A stretch of DNA of 64,000 bases from JACMLD01 sp044223995. Lineage in GTDB: Bacteria > Bacteroidota > Bacteroidia > Chitinophagales > Chitinophagaceae. Below the pieces are notes generated by a model. It did not search any database and was not told the DNA's origin. It saw nothing but the letters and a program-made list of their open reading frames with translations. Numbering within the stretch: the first letter of the stretch is position 1; the number at the start of each line of letters is the position of its first letter. Below, one piece after another: positions 33,935 to 42,929 of the stretch. The translations under genes and the position numbers were made by a program. The DNA lies in assembly GCA_044223995.1 (NCBI GenBank), contig JBGALE010000004.1, forward strand, positions 434,001 through 498,000, given 5' to 3'.

Positions 33935-35861
33935 CAGTGCCGGCCTGCTGTAACAATTCCTTTTCCATTTGTTTGAGGTGTTGGTGGGTTTGCATCAGCA
34001 TTAATTGCTCATCACTGTTGGCAGATTTTTCCAGGTCGGCCTGGTTTTGCGCGATCATCCTTTTAATCTTCCGGAGTTTTAAATACCCGAGTGTTGATAA
34101 TACTTCATCCCGGTAAACATCTTCGCGGGTGGGTACCGGCATTTCAAATTCGGACTTCCATTTGTCACTCAGTTCATACGGAAAATCCATGATGGATACT
34201 ACCAGTGTGCTGAGTTGCTGATCTTCATGGTAAAGAAAATTTTTCGCAGTAGGTTCCAGCTTTTCTTTATACCAGGTCTTATAGGTGTGGAAAATGCGGA
34301 GCAATTGTTTATTGTCGAACAAATCTTCATCAATCATTTCTTCAAATATATAATCAGCCACGCGCTGATTTTCATCCCATTCCTTCAAACCAAATTCTAC
34401 CAGTGCCCGAACAACGGAACGTTCATGCATTTCGTCCTTGAACAACAGGTTAAATGATTCATCTTCGATAGCACCCGTTTGCGTTTGACTGGCATCCTGC
34501 TCCATGGCCCTGGCGTCTTCTACCGGTAAACGGTTTTCAATTTTTGTAATCCGTTCCCGGATGAATTTATTCACCAGTGCATTCAAACCTGTCTCATCTA
34601 TCTTCAGCAATTGCGAGCACTGCCGTATATAATCCTGCAGTTTTGTAAAATCTTCCGACTTATTAATCTTCGATAAGGTTTCTGCCACCTGGTTCACGAC
34701 GGCTGCCTTCTTGTTGCTATCAGCTCCTGCATCTTTCAATGCGATATCAAGCTGGAATAAAATAAAGTCTTTTTTACTTTTACCGACAAACTCACTGAAA
34801 GCCGCAGCGCCGACTTTGTTTACATAACTATCAGGGTCTTCCTTATCGGGTATCAATACCAGTTTCACATTCAATCCCTCTTCCAGTGCCAGGTCAAGCC
34901 CACGCAGGGCCGCCTTTATACCTGCGGCATCACCATCGTAGATGATGGTAAGGTTGTTGGTATATTTTCTGATCAGCCGCAACTGATCCTGTGTCAGCGA
35001 AGTACCACCGCTGGCGACGACATTTTCAACACCTGCCTGGTGAAGTGAAATAACATCGGTATAGCCTTCCACCAGTAAGCACTCGTCTGCTTTATCAATG
35101 GCCTGCCTTGCGAAATAAGTACCGTACAAAATTTTACTTTTCAGGTACAATTCATTTTCAGGCGTATTGATGTATTTGGGCGATCGATCATTGTTCTTAA
35201 TAATCCTGGCGCCGAAGCCGATTATCTTGCCGCTGTTATTATGTACGGGAAAAATAATCCTGCCCCGGTAATTGTCTGTCAGTTCATCATTGCGCATGAC
35301 CACGAGGCCGCTCTTCTGTAAAATATCCGGGTTAAACTGGTTGGCCAATGCAGATTTTGCAAACGCATTCCGCGATTCAGGTGAATAACCCAGTTGAAAT
35401 TTGCGGATGATATCTTCCCGGAATCCACGGTGCTTTAAATAACTCAATGCGATGTCTGTACCTTCTTCTGTATGAAATAATTGTTCTTCAAAGAATTTTT
35501 GTGCAAATGAATTAATGATATGCAGGCTTTCTGCTACCTGTTGCTGTGCCTTTACTTCCGGGCTGGTTTCTGTTTCCTCGATTTCTACATTGTATTTATT
35601 GGCCAGCCACCTAAGTGCTTCCACATAGCTGTATTTTTCATGCTCCATCAGGAAGCTGATGCTGTTGCCGCTGCGGCCGCAGCCAAAGCACTTGTATATT
35701 TCTTTTGAAGGGCTGACAGTAAAGGAGGGCGTTTTTTCGTTGTGAAAAGGACAGAGGCCCAAATAATTGGTTCCCCGCTTTTTAAGCTTCACAAACCCGC
35801 CAACGATATCGATAATATCGATGCGGCTGAGTATCTGCTGTATGGTTTGCTGTGTAATCAA
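33921..35861 (-). CDS. dnaG: DNA primase
   Basis: This is the replication primase. The N-terminal CHC2 zinc domain has CPFHNEKTPSF and KCFGCGRSG. A catalytic TOPRIM core follows, with the RIIFPVHNNSGKIIGFGAR strand, ECLLVEGYTDVISLHQAG (active Glu) and IYDGDAAGIKAA (D-x-D). The C-terminal helicase-binding region extends to the end. The frame begins with TTG at 35906, but the family normally starts MISQQTIQQILSRI. The TTG codon at 35861 (M-I-T-Q-Q-T) reproduces that and is chosen, giving 646 aa. No ATG is available in frame nearby. The gene stands alone on the minus strand. Confidence 0.93.
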   Translation of the reverse strand: MITQQTIQQILSRIDIIDIVGGFVKLKKRGTNYLGLCPFHNEKTPSFTVSPSKEIYKCFGCGRSGNSISFLMEHEKYSYVEALRWLANKYNVEIEETETSPEVKAQQQVAESLHIINSFAQKFFEEQLFHTEEGTDIALSYLKHRGFREDIIRKFQLGYSPESRNAFAKSALANQFNPDILQKSGLVVMRNDELTDNYRGRIIFPVHNNSGKIIGFGARIIKNNDRSPKYINTPENELYLKSKILYGTYFARQAIDKADECLLVEGYTDVISLHQAGVENVVASGGTSLTQDQLRLIRKYTNNLTIIYDGDAAGIKAALRGLDLALEEGLNVKLVLIPDKEDPDSYVNKVGAAAFSEFVGKSKKDFILFQLDIALKDAGADSNKKAAVVNQVAETLSKINKSEDFTKLQDYIRQCSQLLKIDETGLNALVNKFIRERITKIENRLPVEDARAMEQDASQTQTGAIEDESFNLLFKDEMHERSVVRALVEFGLKEWDENQRVADYIFEEMIDEDLFDNKQLLRIFHTYKTWYKEKLEPTAKNFLYHEDQQLSTLVVSIMDFPYELSDKWKSEFEMPVPTREDVYRDEVLSTLGYLKLRKIKRMIAQNQADLEKSANSDEQLMLMQTHQHLKQMEKELLQQAGTVILR

Positions 35862-36027
35862 TGACAGGTAAATCCGGGAGGGCAATTTACTCAGATTTGA
35901 GGGCAAAAAAACAGGCTTGTATAAATATCAGCCGCCTATTTGAAAAATGACAATTTGCTATTATCTTGATGCCGAATCCAAACCTTGAAAAATCAGTAGA
36001 TCCTGCCGGATACAACCCCTTATTCTG

Positions 36028-38016
36028 TTGACAGCCCTGTTGCTGTTCATTTCCCCATTTTATTTACTGGCCAATACGGCAACTGCAAAGAAGCTACCAT
36101 TTGCTTCAAAGACAAAGCATTTAACAGGGAAGTCTATCGTCGCTGCAAATTTCGGCTGGCTGTATTTAAGCCCCTGCCTGCCGCAGACCATTCAGTTTAC
36201 AGACAGCTCTTCCACTACTTCGGTCAGTATTGTTTCCTGGTCATGGGATTTTGGAGATGGAAGTACGAGTACCGACCAGGAACCTTTGCACGATTATTAC
36301 AATAATGGAACTTATACAGTAACACTAACGGTTACTGACGATCTCGGCTTTTCGAATACGCAAATCAAATCAGTGACAGTGACAACCAATACACCTGTTG
36401 TCAGCCTGGGAAATGATACCACTGTTTGTGAAGGTATAGTTGTAACATTAGATGCAGGTCCGCAGCCGGGCAGTTCTTATTATTGGAGCACGGGCGAAAC
36501 AACCCGTCAAATACAGGTGACCACAACCGGTGATTACTGGGTGCAGGTATTTAACAGCACCTGCAGTGCTTCTTCCATGGTGCGCGTAACGGTGAACCCC
36601 AAATTGGCAGTATTATTTGATTTTGTAAAAGCAGCTACCTGCGTCCCGGTAACTGTTCAGTTTACTGATAATTCTGTTGCCTGCAGCAGCACCATCGTTT
36701 CATGGAACTGGGATTTTGGGGATGGAAATGTATCAACGCAACAACATCCATCGCATGATTATTTCCTGCCCGGCGATTATTCCGTACACCTGACTGTGAT
36801 GGATAACAATGGTGTAAAGGACTCCACCATATTGACAGTTCCCATAACGCTGAACGCACTCAATGTACAGTTGGGAAATGATACCAGTATTTGTGGTTCG
36901 GATTCGATAACGTTCAACCCGGGTATAACCGGCGACAGTTACCTCTGGAGTAATGGAGATACCACTTCCACCATTACCACCAGGAAGGCTGGATTGTATT
37001 GGGTGCAGGTTACTCATGGAATTTGTACCGGCAGCGACAGCATTCTTCTCAGTACAACCGCTCCCATGAAAGCATCCATGGGTGTTGATATACCCAGTCA
37101 GTGCCTGCCCGTGACAGCACATTTTACCGATGGTTCTGTCTTGCTGTGTGGTTCGCTTCCCATTGGTTCCTGGAAATGGTCATTTGGAGATGGTGACTCT
37201 TCCATTCTGCAAAACCCTGATCATGTATATACAAAAAAGGGGGTGGTTACTGTGCGGCTGGTGATAGGTAACAGCCTGGGTATAACCGATACGGTTACAC
37301 GACAAATTGAAATAAAGACAACCATGCCGGTTTTCAATCTTGGAGCAGATACAACCATCTGTGCCGGTTCCTCTATACAATTGGATGCAGGAAATGCCGG
37401 TGCCACTTATAACTGGCAGCCAGCTTCGCTCATCAATAATACACAGGTACAGAACCCTGTTGTTTTTCCAGCGAAGACAACACTTTTCAGTGTTGATATC
37501 AGCCAGTGCGGAGAAACGATCCGCGATTCTATTATGATCTATATTGATAGTATGGTACGTCCGGCTGTAAATCAAACCGGAAATGTATTGAATGCCTCTT
37601 TCGCAAATGCTTACCAGTGGTACAAAGGTGATCAGATCATTGAAACAGCCGTGAATAAAAATTTCCAGCCACAGCAGCCGGGTTATTACCAGGTAGAAGC
37701 TATTAACAGCCGGGGTTGCAGGAATAAATCAGTACCATTTTTCTTTTTGCCACAAAACAGCCATAACCTGGGTAAGGCGAAAGTAAAACTTAGGCTTGGC
37801 CCCAACCCGGCTCACGGAACGGTCACCGTATGGATTTCAAATAAAACGGAGTTGTCAACAAAGATGCTGATATATGATGTGCACGGGAAAACATTCTATT
37901 CCGGTGTACTGAATGGAAATATCAATACAATTGATGTAAGCCGTTTAAAAGGTTCTTATTTTGTACGTTTCTGTTGCGGCAACGATGATTTGGTTTTGCC
38001 ACTGGTTATCTTCTAA
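36028..38016 (+). CDS. Secreted PKD-repeat protein with T9SS sorting domain
   Basis: This surface or secreted protein is probably involved in adhesion or polysaccharide contact. Three PKD-type domains have the VSWSWDFGDGSTS-like core (near residues 68, 230 and 385). Ig-like segments carrying the L-G-x-D-T-T/S-I/V-C-x-G motif alternate with them. A short linker and a C-terminal type A sorting domain (LRLGPNPAHGTVTV to the end) close the protein. Only TTG at 36028 is usable as a start. The signal peptide's basic n-region (K, R, R) lies in frame upstream, back to 35989, so the true start may be a rarer codon there. No sugar-cleaving domain is visible. Confidence 0.8.
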   Translation: MTALLLFISPFYLLANTATAKKLPFASKTKHLTGKSIVAANFGWLYLSPCLPQTIQFTDSSSTTSVSIVSWSWDFGDGSTSTDQEPLHDYYNNGTYTVTLTVTDDLGFSNTQIKSVTVTTNTPVVSLGNDTTVCEGIVVTLDAGPQPGSSYYWSTGETTRQIQVTTTGDYWVQVFNSTCSASSMVRVTVNPKLAVLFDFVKAATCVPVTVQFTDNSVACSSTIVSWNWDFGDGNVSTQQHPSHDYFLPGDYSVHLTVMDNNGVKDSTILTVPITLNALNVQLGNDTSICGSDSITFNPGITGDSYLWSNGDTTSTITTRKAGLYWVQVTHGICTGSDSILLSTTAPMKASMGVDIPSQCLPVTAHFTDGSVLLCGSLPIGSWKWSFGDGDSSILQNPDHVYTKKGVVTVRLVIGNSLGITDTVTRQIEIKTTMPVFNLGADTTICAGSSIQLDAGNAGATYNWQPASLINNTQVQNPVVFPAKTTLFSVDISQCGETIRDSIMIYIDSMVRPAVNQTGNVLNASFANAYQWYKGDQIIETAVNKNFQPQQPGYYQVEAINSRGCRNKSVPFFFLPQNSHNLGKAKVKLRLGPNPAHGTVTVWISNKTELSTKMLIYDVHGKTFYSGVLNGNINTIDVSRLKGSYFVRFCCGNDDLVLPLVIF

Positions 38017-38030
38017 AAAGATTTTGTTGG

Positions 38031-38723
38031 TTATAATTGTGCTTTAAACTCTTCCTGTGTAGTAATACCTTGTTTGCGCCACACTTCCCGGCCATTTTTA
38101 TAAATGATAAATACAGGCAGGGCTTCCACGTTTTCCTGTTTCATCACATCGAGATGAACGCCGCCGTCTACTTTAACGAGTTTAAATTTTTCGCCGAGTT
38201 CTTTTTCCAGCAAAGCCAGTACGGGTTCCATTTTTTTGCAGGGCGGGCACCATTCAGCGCCAAAATCAACCAACACAGTTCCTTTGTCGCCGACAAGTGT
38301 TTTGTATTCAGCAACCGTCATCTGTTTTACAGCAACGGCAGCTTCCAGTTGTTTATTGGCCTGTTTCCATGCATTGACACCACCTTTCAGGGCCACCACA
38401 TTTTTATATCCATTTTGTTGCAGCCATTGAGCGGCTGCAGCGCTGCGGCTGCCACTCAGGCAATACACATATACCGGTTTTGATTTGTCAAGATGCCTCG
38501 TGCGATCTTTGAACTGTGCTTCATTGTTCCAATCTGCCTGCAGGGCATGCTGCAGGTGACCAGTCCTGAATTCGCCTGCGGTTCTTACATCGAGGACTTG
38601 GACGTCCTTTCCTGACATCCCTTTTTCAAACTCATCGGCACTCACCTGGTTAATGGGTTGTGCTTCCGACTGGCAGGAAGCAAAGAAGAACAGTAACAAA
38701 AATCCGAGCAGGTTATTTTTCAT
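38031..38723 (-). CDS. Rhodanese-thioredoxin fusion lipoprotein
   Basis: This 230-aa lipoprotein has a leader ending in a lipobox (FFFASC, Cys ~17). A rhodanese domain (residues ~28-125) carries active-site Cys in YCLSGSRSAAAA. A thioredoxin domain (~130-228) has WCPPCKK and a cis-Pro region ALPVFIIYKNG. The pair suggests periplasmic sulfane-sulfur transfer coupled to thiol redox, for example persulfide or thiosulfate handling. The promoter has an exact TAACTTTG box and a near-perfect Crp/Fnr palindrome. Convergent with the PKD gene, 14 bp apart. The fusion is known in the phylum but its partner proteins are not defined. Confidence 0.9.
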   Translation of the reverse strand: MKNNLLGFLLLFFFASCQSEAQPINQVSADEFEKGMSGKDVQVLDVRTAGEFRTGHLQHALQADWNNEAQFKDRTRHLDKSKPVYVYCLSGSRSAAAAQWLQQNGYKNVVALKGGVNAWKQANKQLEAAVAVKQMTVAEYKTLVGDKGTVLVDFGAEWCPPCKKMEPVLALLEKELGEKFKLVKVDGGVHLDVMKQENVEALPVFIIYKNGREVWRKQGITTQEEFKAQL

Positions 38724-38740
38724 TGTAAAATAATTGTATG

Positions 38741-38785
38741 CAAAGTTAATTTTAAAAAAGATAACTCCGTGTGACGATCGTCACG
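38741..38785 (-). promoter_or_regulatory. Promoter with Crp/Fnr-like palindrome at about -41.5
   Basis: The -7 box TAACTTTG is at 38748-38741. GTGACGATCGTCAC (38771-38784) is a perfect 14-bp palindrome, which read as TGTGA-N6-TCACG fits the Crp half-site pattern in nine of ten positions. Its centre (38777.5) is 36.5 bp upstream of the G ending the -7 box, i.e. near -41.5 from the probable start. That is the class II activator position. The promoter at 44906-44950 has the same geometry. Confidence 0.75.
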
Positions 38786-38836
38786 TTCGCCTGCAATCAA
38801 TAAAAACAATAAAAGATGGATGAAATGAGAAGACGG

Positions 38837-39103
38837 TTAATCTTCGTCTTCTTCATAATAGGCGTCCTGGTTGTTGTTGAAAATGGCTTCCCATTCCTTC
38901 ACTTTTTCATCGCTGAGCAATTCGATGATATCAAGAATGGGATCTGTTTTCTTTCTCCAGAACTGTTCTTCGGTTTCATTATATATTGAAACAAAGACAC
39001 AATGGTCTGAATCAAAATTCACTTTGATAAGGGTTATCGCTTCCCCTTCTTTTTCCTGGACAAGGTAGTAGCAACCTGTTTCCAATAATGCATACGAATA
39101 CAT
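38837..39103 (-). CDS. Small acidic protein of unknown function
   Basis: This 88-aa protein has no leader. The first ~55 residues look like a beta sheet (YYLVQEKEGEAITLIKVNFD; CVFVSIYNETEEQF). A helix and a strongly acidic tail follow (AYYEEDED). No motif or family was recognised. It stands alone, 114 bp upstream of the rhodanese-thioredoxin gene on the same strand, but that gene has its own promoter. TTAGTTTG (one base off the consensus) lies about 30 bp upstream. The frame is well conserved in style with Bacteroidota coding sequence, so it is likely real. Confidence 0.65.
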   Translation of the reverse strand: MYSYALLETGCYYLVQEKEGEAITLIKVNFDSDHCVFVSIYNETEEQFWRKKTDPILDIIELLSDEKVKEWEAIFNNNQDAYYEEDED

Positions 39104-39352
39104 ACGTCACAATTTTAAGCTTTCAACAATGCAAACTAATGGATAGTAAATCAGAATTGTAATGGGTAAGTGTGGTTGGTAATGGAAGTAATTCTATAAT
39201 ACCGACCCTGAATACCAAAAATAGCCCTTTTTTTAAACCATCCGGCCATTGGGGGCAAAAGCCCGTGAAATTTTTTTGTTAAGCTTTTTAGTATTAATAA
39301 TCAGCAGTTTACGTTTTGACTCCGCGGACCAGGCCCCTCGGGCGGGTCGTTT

Positions 39353-40810
39353 TTAGGTCCCGGGGGCAGTTTCCTGACCGTTATCCAACCGTCTGCCTTC
39401 CCGGAGACGCAGGAAGTGTTGAATACAGTTGGGAAGGTCGGAATGGTAGTGGCTGACATAAAGAATAGTAGTGCCAAAGCTGTTATAAATATAATCCACG
39501 AATCGTGAAAAATAACGGGTTTGTTGTTCGTCCAGTCCCTGGCAGGGTTCATCCAATACCAGCAATGGCGGATTTTTTATGAGGGCCCGGGCCAGTAAAA
39601 CTTTCCGCTGCTGGCCCAGCGATAATTGCTGCAATGATTTGTGCTTAAGATGTTGCAGTGAAAACAACCGTATCCATTCCTCCGTGATCATTTCCTGTTC
39701 TTCCGACAACTGTCGAAACAAACCAATGGTATCAAACAAACCCGAAGCAATCACCTGGAAGCAATTCATCCCCTGTTCGAAATACAAATGCAGTTCTGGT
39801 GATACATAACCAATATTTCGCTTGATGTCCCAGATGCTTTCACCACTGCCTCTTTTCCTGCCGAATAAATAAATATCATTGGCATAGGCCTGGGGATTGT
39901 CTGCTGTAATCAAACTCAGCAATGTCGATTTACCCGCACCATTGGGACCGGATACGCTCCAGCATTCTCCTTTTTTCACCTGCCAGTAGATATTATCCAG
40001 TATGGTTTTATTACCATAACGGACATACACCGCTTTCATATCAATGATGGTTGCCGGAATATTGCTGAAGGATGAAACAATGCCAGGTGGAATGCCAGGA
40101 AGGACAATATTTACCTCTTTGTTTTCCCGGTTCTGGTAACCTTCTTTTTCCTGTACGGATACCAGTTTCCCCTCATTTAATTCTGCAACATGTGTAATAC
40201 AGGATGGGAATTCATTGGTATTGGTAAAAAGAATAACGAGAATACTTTTTGCACTGATGATATCAATGATTTGATTCAGCGTACCCCTTCCTTCTGTATC
40301 GAGCCCGGTAAATGGGCTGTCGAATAATATCACATCAGGATTTTCCAATAAGGCAAGGGCGATTTGCAGCCGCTTGTTTTCTCCGTTTGACAACTGGATC
40401 AGCGGTTCATCCATTAATGGAAAAATATGCAGGAGTTCGAGCCAATGATTGGGATCGCTGTAATTGCCAAGGTAATTTCTTACCGTGGCTGCATCTTCCG
40501 AGTCGAAGGAATTGAAGCGCTGCTGGTAATAAAAATCACTGGTGTTGGACAGGGTTTTGAACCGGTGTTGCTGTTCGATCAATACAACTGATGGTGAAGC
40601 CGTGTTTTGCCCGGGTGCAGAGAAATCAACAGATCCCCCGGCAAATATTTTACCCGCCAATACTCTGGCCAGTGTAGTTTTTCCGCTGCCGGAAGGCCCT
40701 GTAAAAGCCCATCGTTGGTTTTCTTTAATGGTAAAATTGATATCATCAAGAATGGACGCGCCACTATTTCCTACATTAATATGATTGACTGAAACCATGA
40801 ACTGACCCAT
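39353..40810 (-). CDS. Tandem ABC ATPase, ModF-like
   Basis: This is a 485-aa protein with two ABC cassettes and no membrane part. Cassette 1 has GPSGSGKTT, signature LSNGENKR and Walker B VILFDSPFTGLD. Cassette 2 has GPNGAGKST, signature LSLGQQRKV and Walker B LLVLDEPCQGLD. The order and spacing match ModF/PhrA-type proteins, linked to molybdate or photorepair regulation in enterobacteria, though the role is unsettled. ATG at 40810 is used; 40798 is equally possible. No mod transport genes are nearby. The signature of the first cassette is degenerate (N for G), so one site may be inactive. The GC-rich 3' region is unusual. Confidence 0.82.
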   Translation of the reverse strand: MGQFMVSVNHINVGNSGASILDDINFTIKENQRWAFTGPSGSGKTTLARVLAGKIFAGGSVDFSAPGQNTASPSVVLIEQQHRFKTLSNTSDFYYQQRFNSFDSEDAATVRNYLGNYSDPNHWLELLHIFPLMDEPLIQLSNGENKRLQIALALLENPDVILFDSPFTGLDTEGRGTLNQIIDIISAKSILVILFTNTNEFPSCITHVAELNEGKLVSVQEKEGYQNRENKEVNIVLPGIPPGIVSSFSNIPATIIDMKAVYVRYGNKTILDNIYWQVKKGECWSVSGPNGAGKSTLLSLITADNPQAYANDIYLFGRKRGSGESIWDIKRNIGYVSPELHLYFEQGMNCFQVIASGLFDTIGLFRQLSEEQEMITEEWIRLFSLQHLKHKSLQQLSLGQQRKVLLARALIKNPPLLVLDEPCQGLDEQQTRYFSRFVDYIYNSFGTTILYVSHYHSDLPNCIQHFLRLREGRRLDNGQETAPGT

Positions 40811-40899
40811 ACAGCTCCTTTGATTGAAAATTGTTCCCAATGTAACCCAAAAAAATTATTGACGGAGCCCGCCATTGAAATCCAATCAGTGTGTTAATA

Positions 40900-40984
40900 C
40901 AGGGTTCCTGTCGCATAGCTTACAGTTCTGTGCTGTTACCGGGTATATTTTGCGGCCTTTACTTATCTTTAGCAGGGTTCCTGT
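40900..40984. promoter_or_regulatory. 12-bp direct repeats before the sigma-54 activator gene
   Basis: CAGGGTTCCTGT occurs at 40900-40911 and 40973-40984, 73 bp apart. Each is a near-palindrome (CAGG-GTT-CCTG). Between them TATCTTTA at 40963-40970 is one base off the -7 consensus. The downstream copy is 20 bp before the ATG at 41005, so it would overlap the start region. This suggests autoregulation of the activator. Confidence 0.5.
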
Positions 40985-41004
40985 AAAAGGTAAGTCCATT
41001 TATT

Positions 41005-42906
41005 ATGAGCAAAGCAATTGTACAAGAGCCTGCAAAAGAATTGTTGTTCTCGCATCTTGCATTTGAACAATACCAGGAAGCCGTTTTCATCATTGATGCC
41101 ACAGGAACCATACTGCATGTCAATAAACGGGCTACAGCGATCACCGGGTTTTCACAGAAAGAACTATTGCAGTCGCGGATAACCTGCATTTCCAGTGCGG
41201 CAATTTTTTCTGATTACCGTGAATTCTGGAAAAAATTAGCCGGAGAGAAAAGGATTAGCAGCAGGGTAACATTTGTTCATCAGTCCGGCCGCCCGTTTGA
41301 TGCAGATGTCATCGGTACTTTCGTGGAATCCTATGGAATAGAATATTGCTGTTTACTGGTTAATGACCTGCCCGACCAGCGTACATCAGAAATATTGCTC
41401 CGTACAATTTCAGAAGCTACTTCCGCTAAAATAGGACAGGATTTTTTTGAGGCTTTGGCACGTTATATCACCATCGCACTTAATATCAACCGTTGTATCA
41501 TTTCTGAGTGTATTGATGTGGATCGGACAAGGGTCCGAACGCTGGCATACACAAAAAACAAGGAACTGGTAAAAAACGTAGAGTATGACGTGGAGGGAAC
41601 TCCCTGTAAACTCGTGATGCAGGGCAGGGGACAGGATGTATTTATTCCAACCGGTTGTGATATTCAATACCCGAGAGAGGCTGGGTACGATTCATTTATT
41701 GCGGTGCCTATTAACAGTCCTACCAATGGCGATGTGATCGGCCATATAGCTGCGTTTGATACCGCCAGTATGACCAGTGAACATAACCAGACTTCGATAC
41801 TGCGCATATTTGCATCACGGGCAGGCGCGGAATTGGATCGGCTGTCGGCACAGCGGCGATTGGAGAAAGCCAATGATGAATTAAAAATCCGCCTGAAGGA
41901 AATTGAAGAACTGAAAAATCAATTGCAGGCCGAAAATAAATACCTGCAGGAAGAGATAAAACTCAACAGCAATTTTGAGGAGATCATCAGCAAGTGTAAA
42001 AACTTTCAGAAAGTGCTGGCACAAATTGAACAGGTTGCTTCTACTGATTCAACGGTGTTGATAATGGGGGAAAGCGGCACGGGAAAGGAATTACTGGCAC
42101 GCGCTGTACATAATATCAGCAGCCGAAACAAAAAGCCACTGGTAAAAGTCAACTGCGCCACTTTGCCTGCCAACCTGATAGAAAGCGAATTGTTTGGACA
42201 TGAGAAAGGCGCCTTTACCGGTGCGATGGACAGGAAGATTGGAAGGTTTGAGCTGGCAGACGGTGGAACCATTTTCCTGGATGAAATCGGGGAATTGCCG
42301 GTAGAATTACAGGCGAAACTTCTGCGCATTTTACAGGAGGGGGAATTTGAACGGTTGGGAAACCCTAAAACCATGTCGGTCAATGTGCGGGTGATTGCCG
42401 CTACGAACCGGAATTTGGAACAGGCAATTGAAAAAAAAGAATTCCGGGAAGACCTGTATTACCGGTTGAATGTATTTCCCATTGTGTCACCACCGCTGCG
42501 TGAGCGGAAGGAAGACATACCACTGCTGGTGAAACATTTTTGTGTGAAGCACGAAACAAAGATTGGTAAACATATCATTCGCATTTCCCCGGAAGTATTG
42601 GATGGTCTCATGGCGTACAACTGGCCGGGCAATATCCGTGAACTTGAAAACCTGATAGAGCGTGCCCTGATATTAACCAAGGGGAATACACTGGAACCGG
42701 GCGACTGGCTTCCCTTAGAAGATAACGTGTATGAAAAAAAGGAAGCTGTTACATTGGAAGACGTTGAGCGGGATCATATTATTGCTGTACTTAAAAAGAC
42801 CGGCTGGAAAGTGAGCGGCGAAAAAGGCGCTGCAAAATTACTCGGCCTCAATGCCACTACTTTGGAAGCAAGAATGAAAAAACTGGGTATTAAGAGGGAA
42901 AATTAA
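41005..42906 (+). CDS. Sigma-54-dependent activator with PAS and GAF domains
   Basis: This is a 633-aa enhancer-binding protein. A PAS domain (~20-135, AVFIIDATGTILHVNKRAT) is followed by a GAF domain (~150-290, SLVVPINSPTNGDVI-like region IAVPINSPTNGDVIGHIAAF). A coiled coil (~292-325) then leads to the AAA+ domain with GESGTGKE (~354-361), GAFTGA (~402-407, contact with sigma-54), GGTIFLDEIGELP (Walker B) and RLNVFPIVSPPLRER. A Fis-type HTH closes it (~590-630, GAAKLLGLNATTLEARMKK). The GAFTGA loop is intact, so it should activate sigma-54 promoters. The ligand sensed by PAS and GAF is unknown. It stands alone with repeated elements upstream. Confidence 0.92.
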   Translation: MSKAIVQEPAKELLFSHLAFEQYQEAVFIIDATGTILHVNKRATAITGFSQKELLQSRITCISSAAIFSDYREFWKKLAGEKRISSRVTFVHQSGRPFDADVIGTFVESYGIEYCCLLVNDLPDQRTSEILLRTISEATSAKIGQDFFEALARYITIALNINRCIISECIDVDRTRVRTLAYTKNKELVKNVEYDVEGTPCKLVMQGRGQDVFIPTGCDIQYPREAGYDSFIAVPINSPTNGDVIGHIAAFDTASMTSEHNQTSILRIFASRAGAELDRLSAQRRLEKANDELKIRLKEIEELKNQLQAENKYLQEEIKLNSNFEEIISKCKNFQKVLAQIEQVASTDSTVLIMGESGTGKELLARAVHNISSRNKKPLVKVNCATLPANLIESELFGHEKGAFTGAMDRKIGRFELADGGTIFLDEIGELPVELQAKLLRILQEGEFERLGNPKTMSVNVRVIAATNRNLEQAIEKKEFREDLYYRLNVFPIVSPPLRERKEDIPLLVKHFCVKHETKIGKHIIRISPEVLDGLMAYNWPGNIRELENLIERALILTKGNTLEPGDWLPLEDNVYEKKEAVTLEDVERDHIIAVLKKTGWKVSGEKGAAKLLGLNATTLEARMKKLGIKREN

Positions 42907-42929
42907 CCTAAGCAATCCAGTTAAAACCT

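Noticed and set aside
39301..39552. 83-aa minus-strand frame over the GC-rich end of the ABC gene
   Set aside because: It is a shadow of the ABC ATPase 3' end in another frame.
42006..42383. 125-aa minus-strand frame inside the sigma-54 activator gene
   Set aside because: It lies opposite the conserved AAA+ domain and has no family resemblance.
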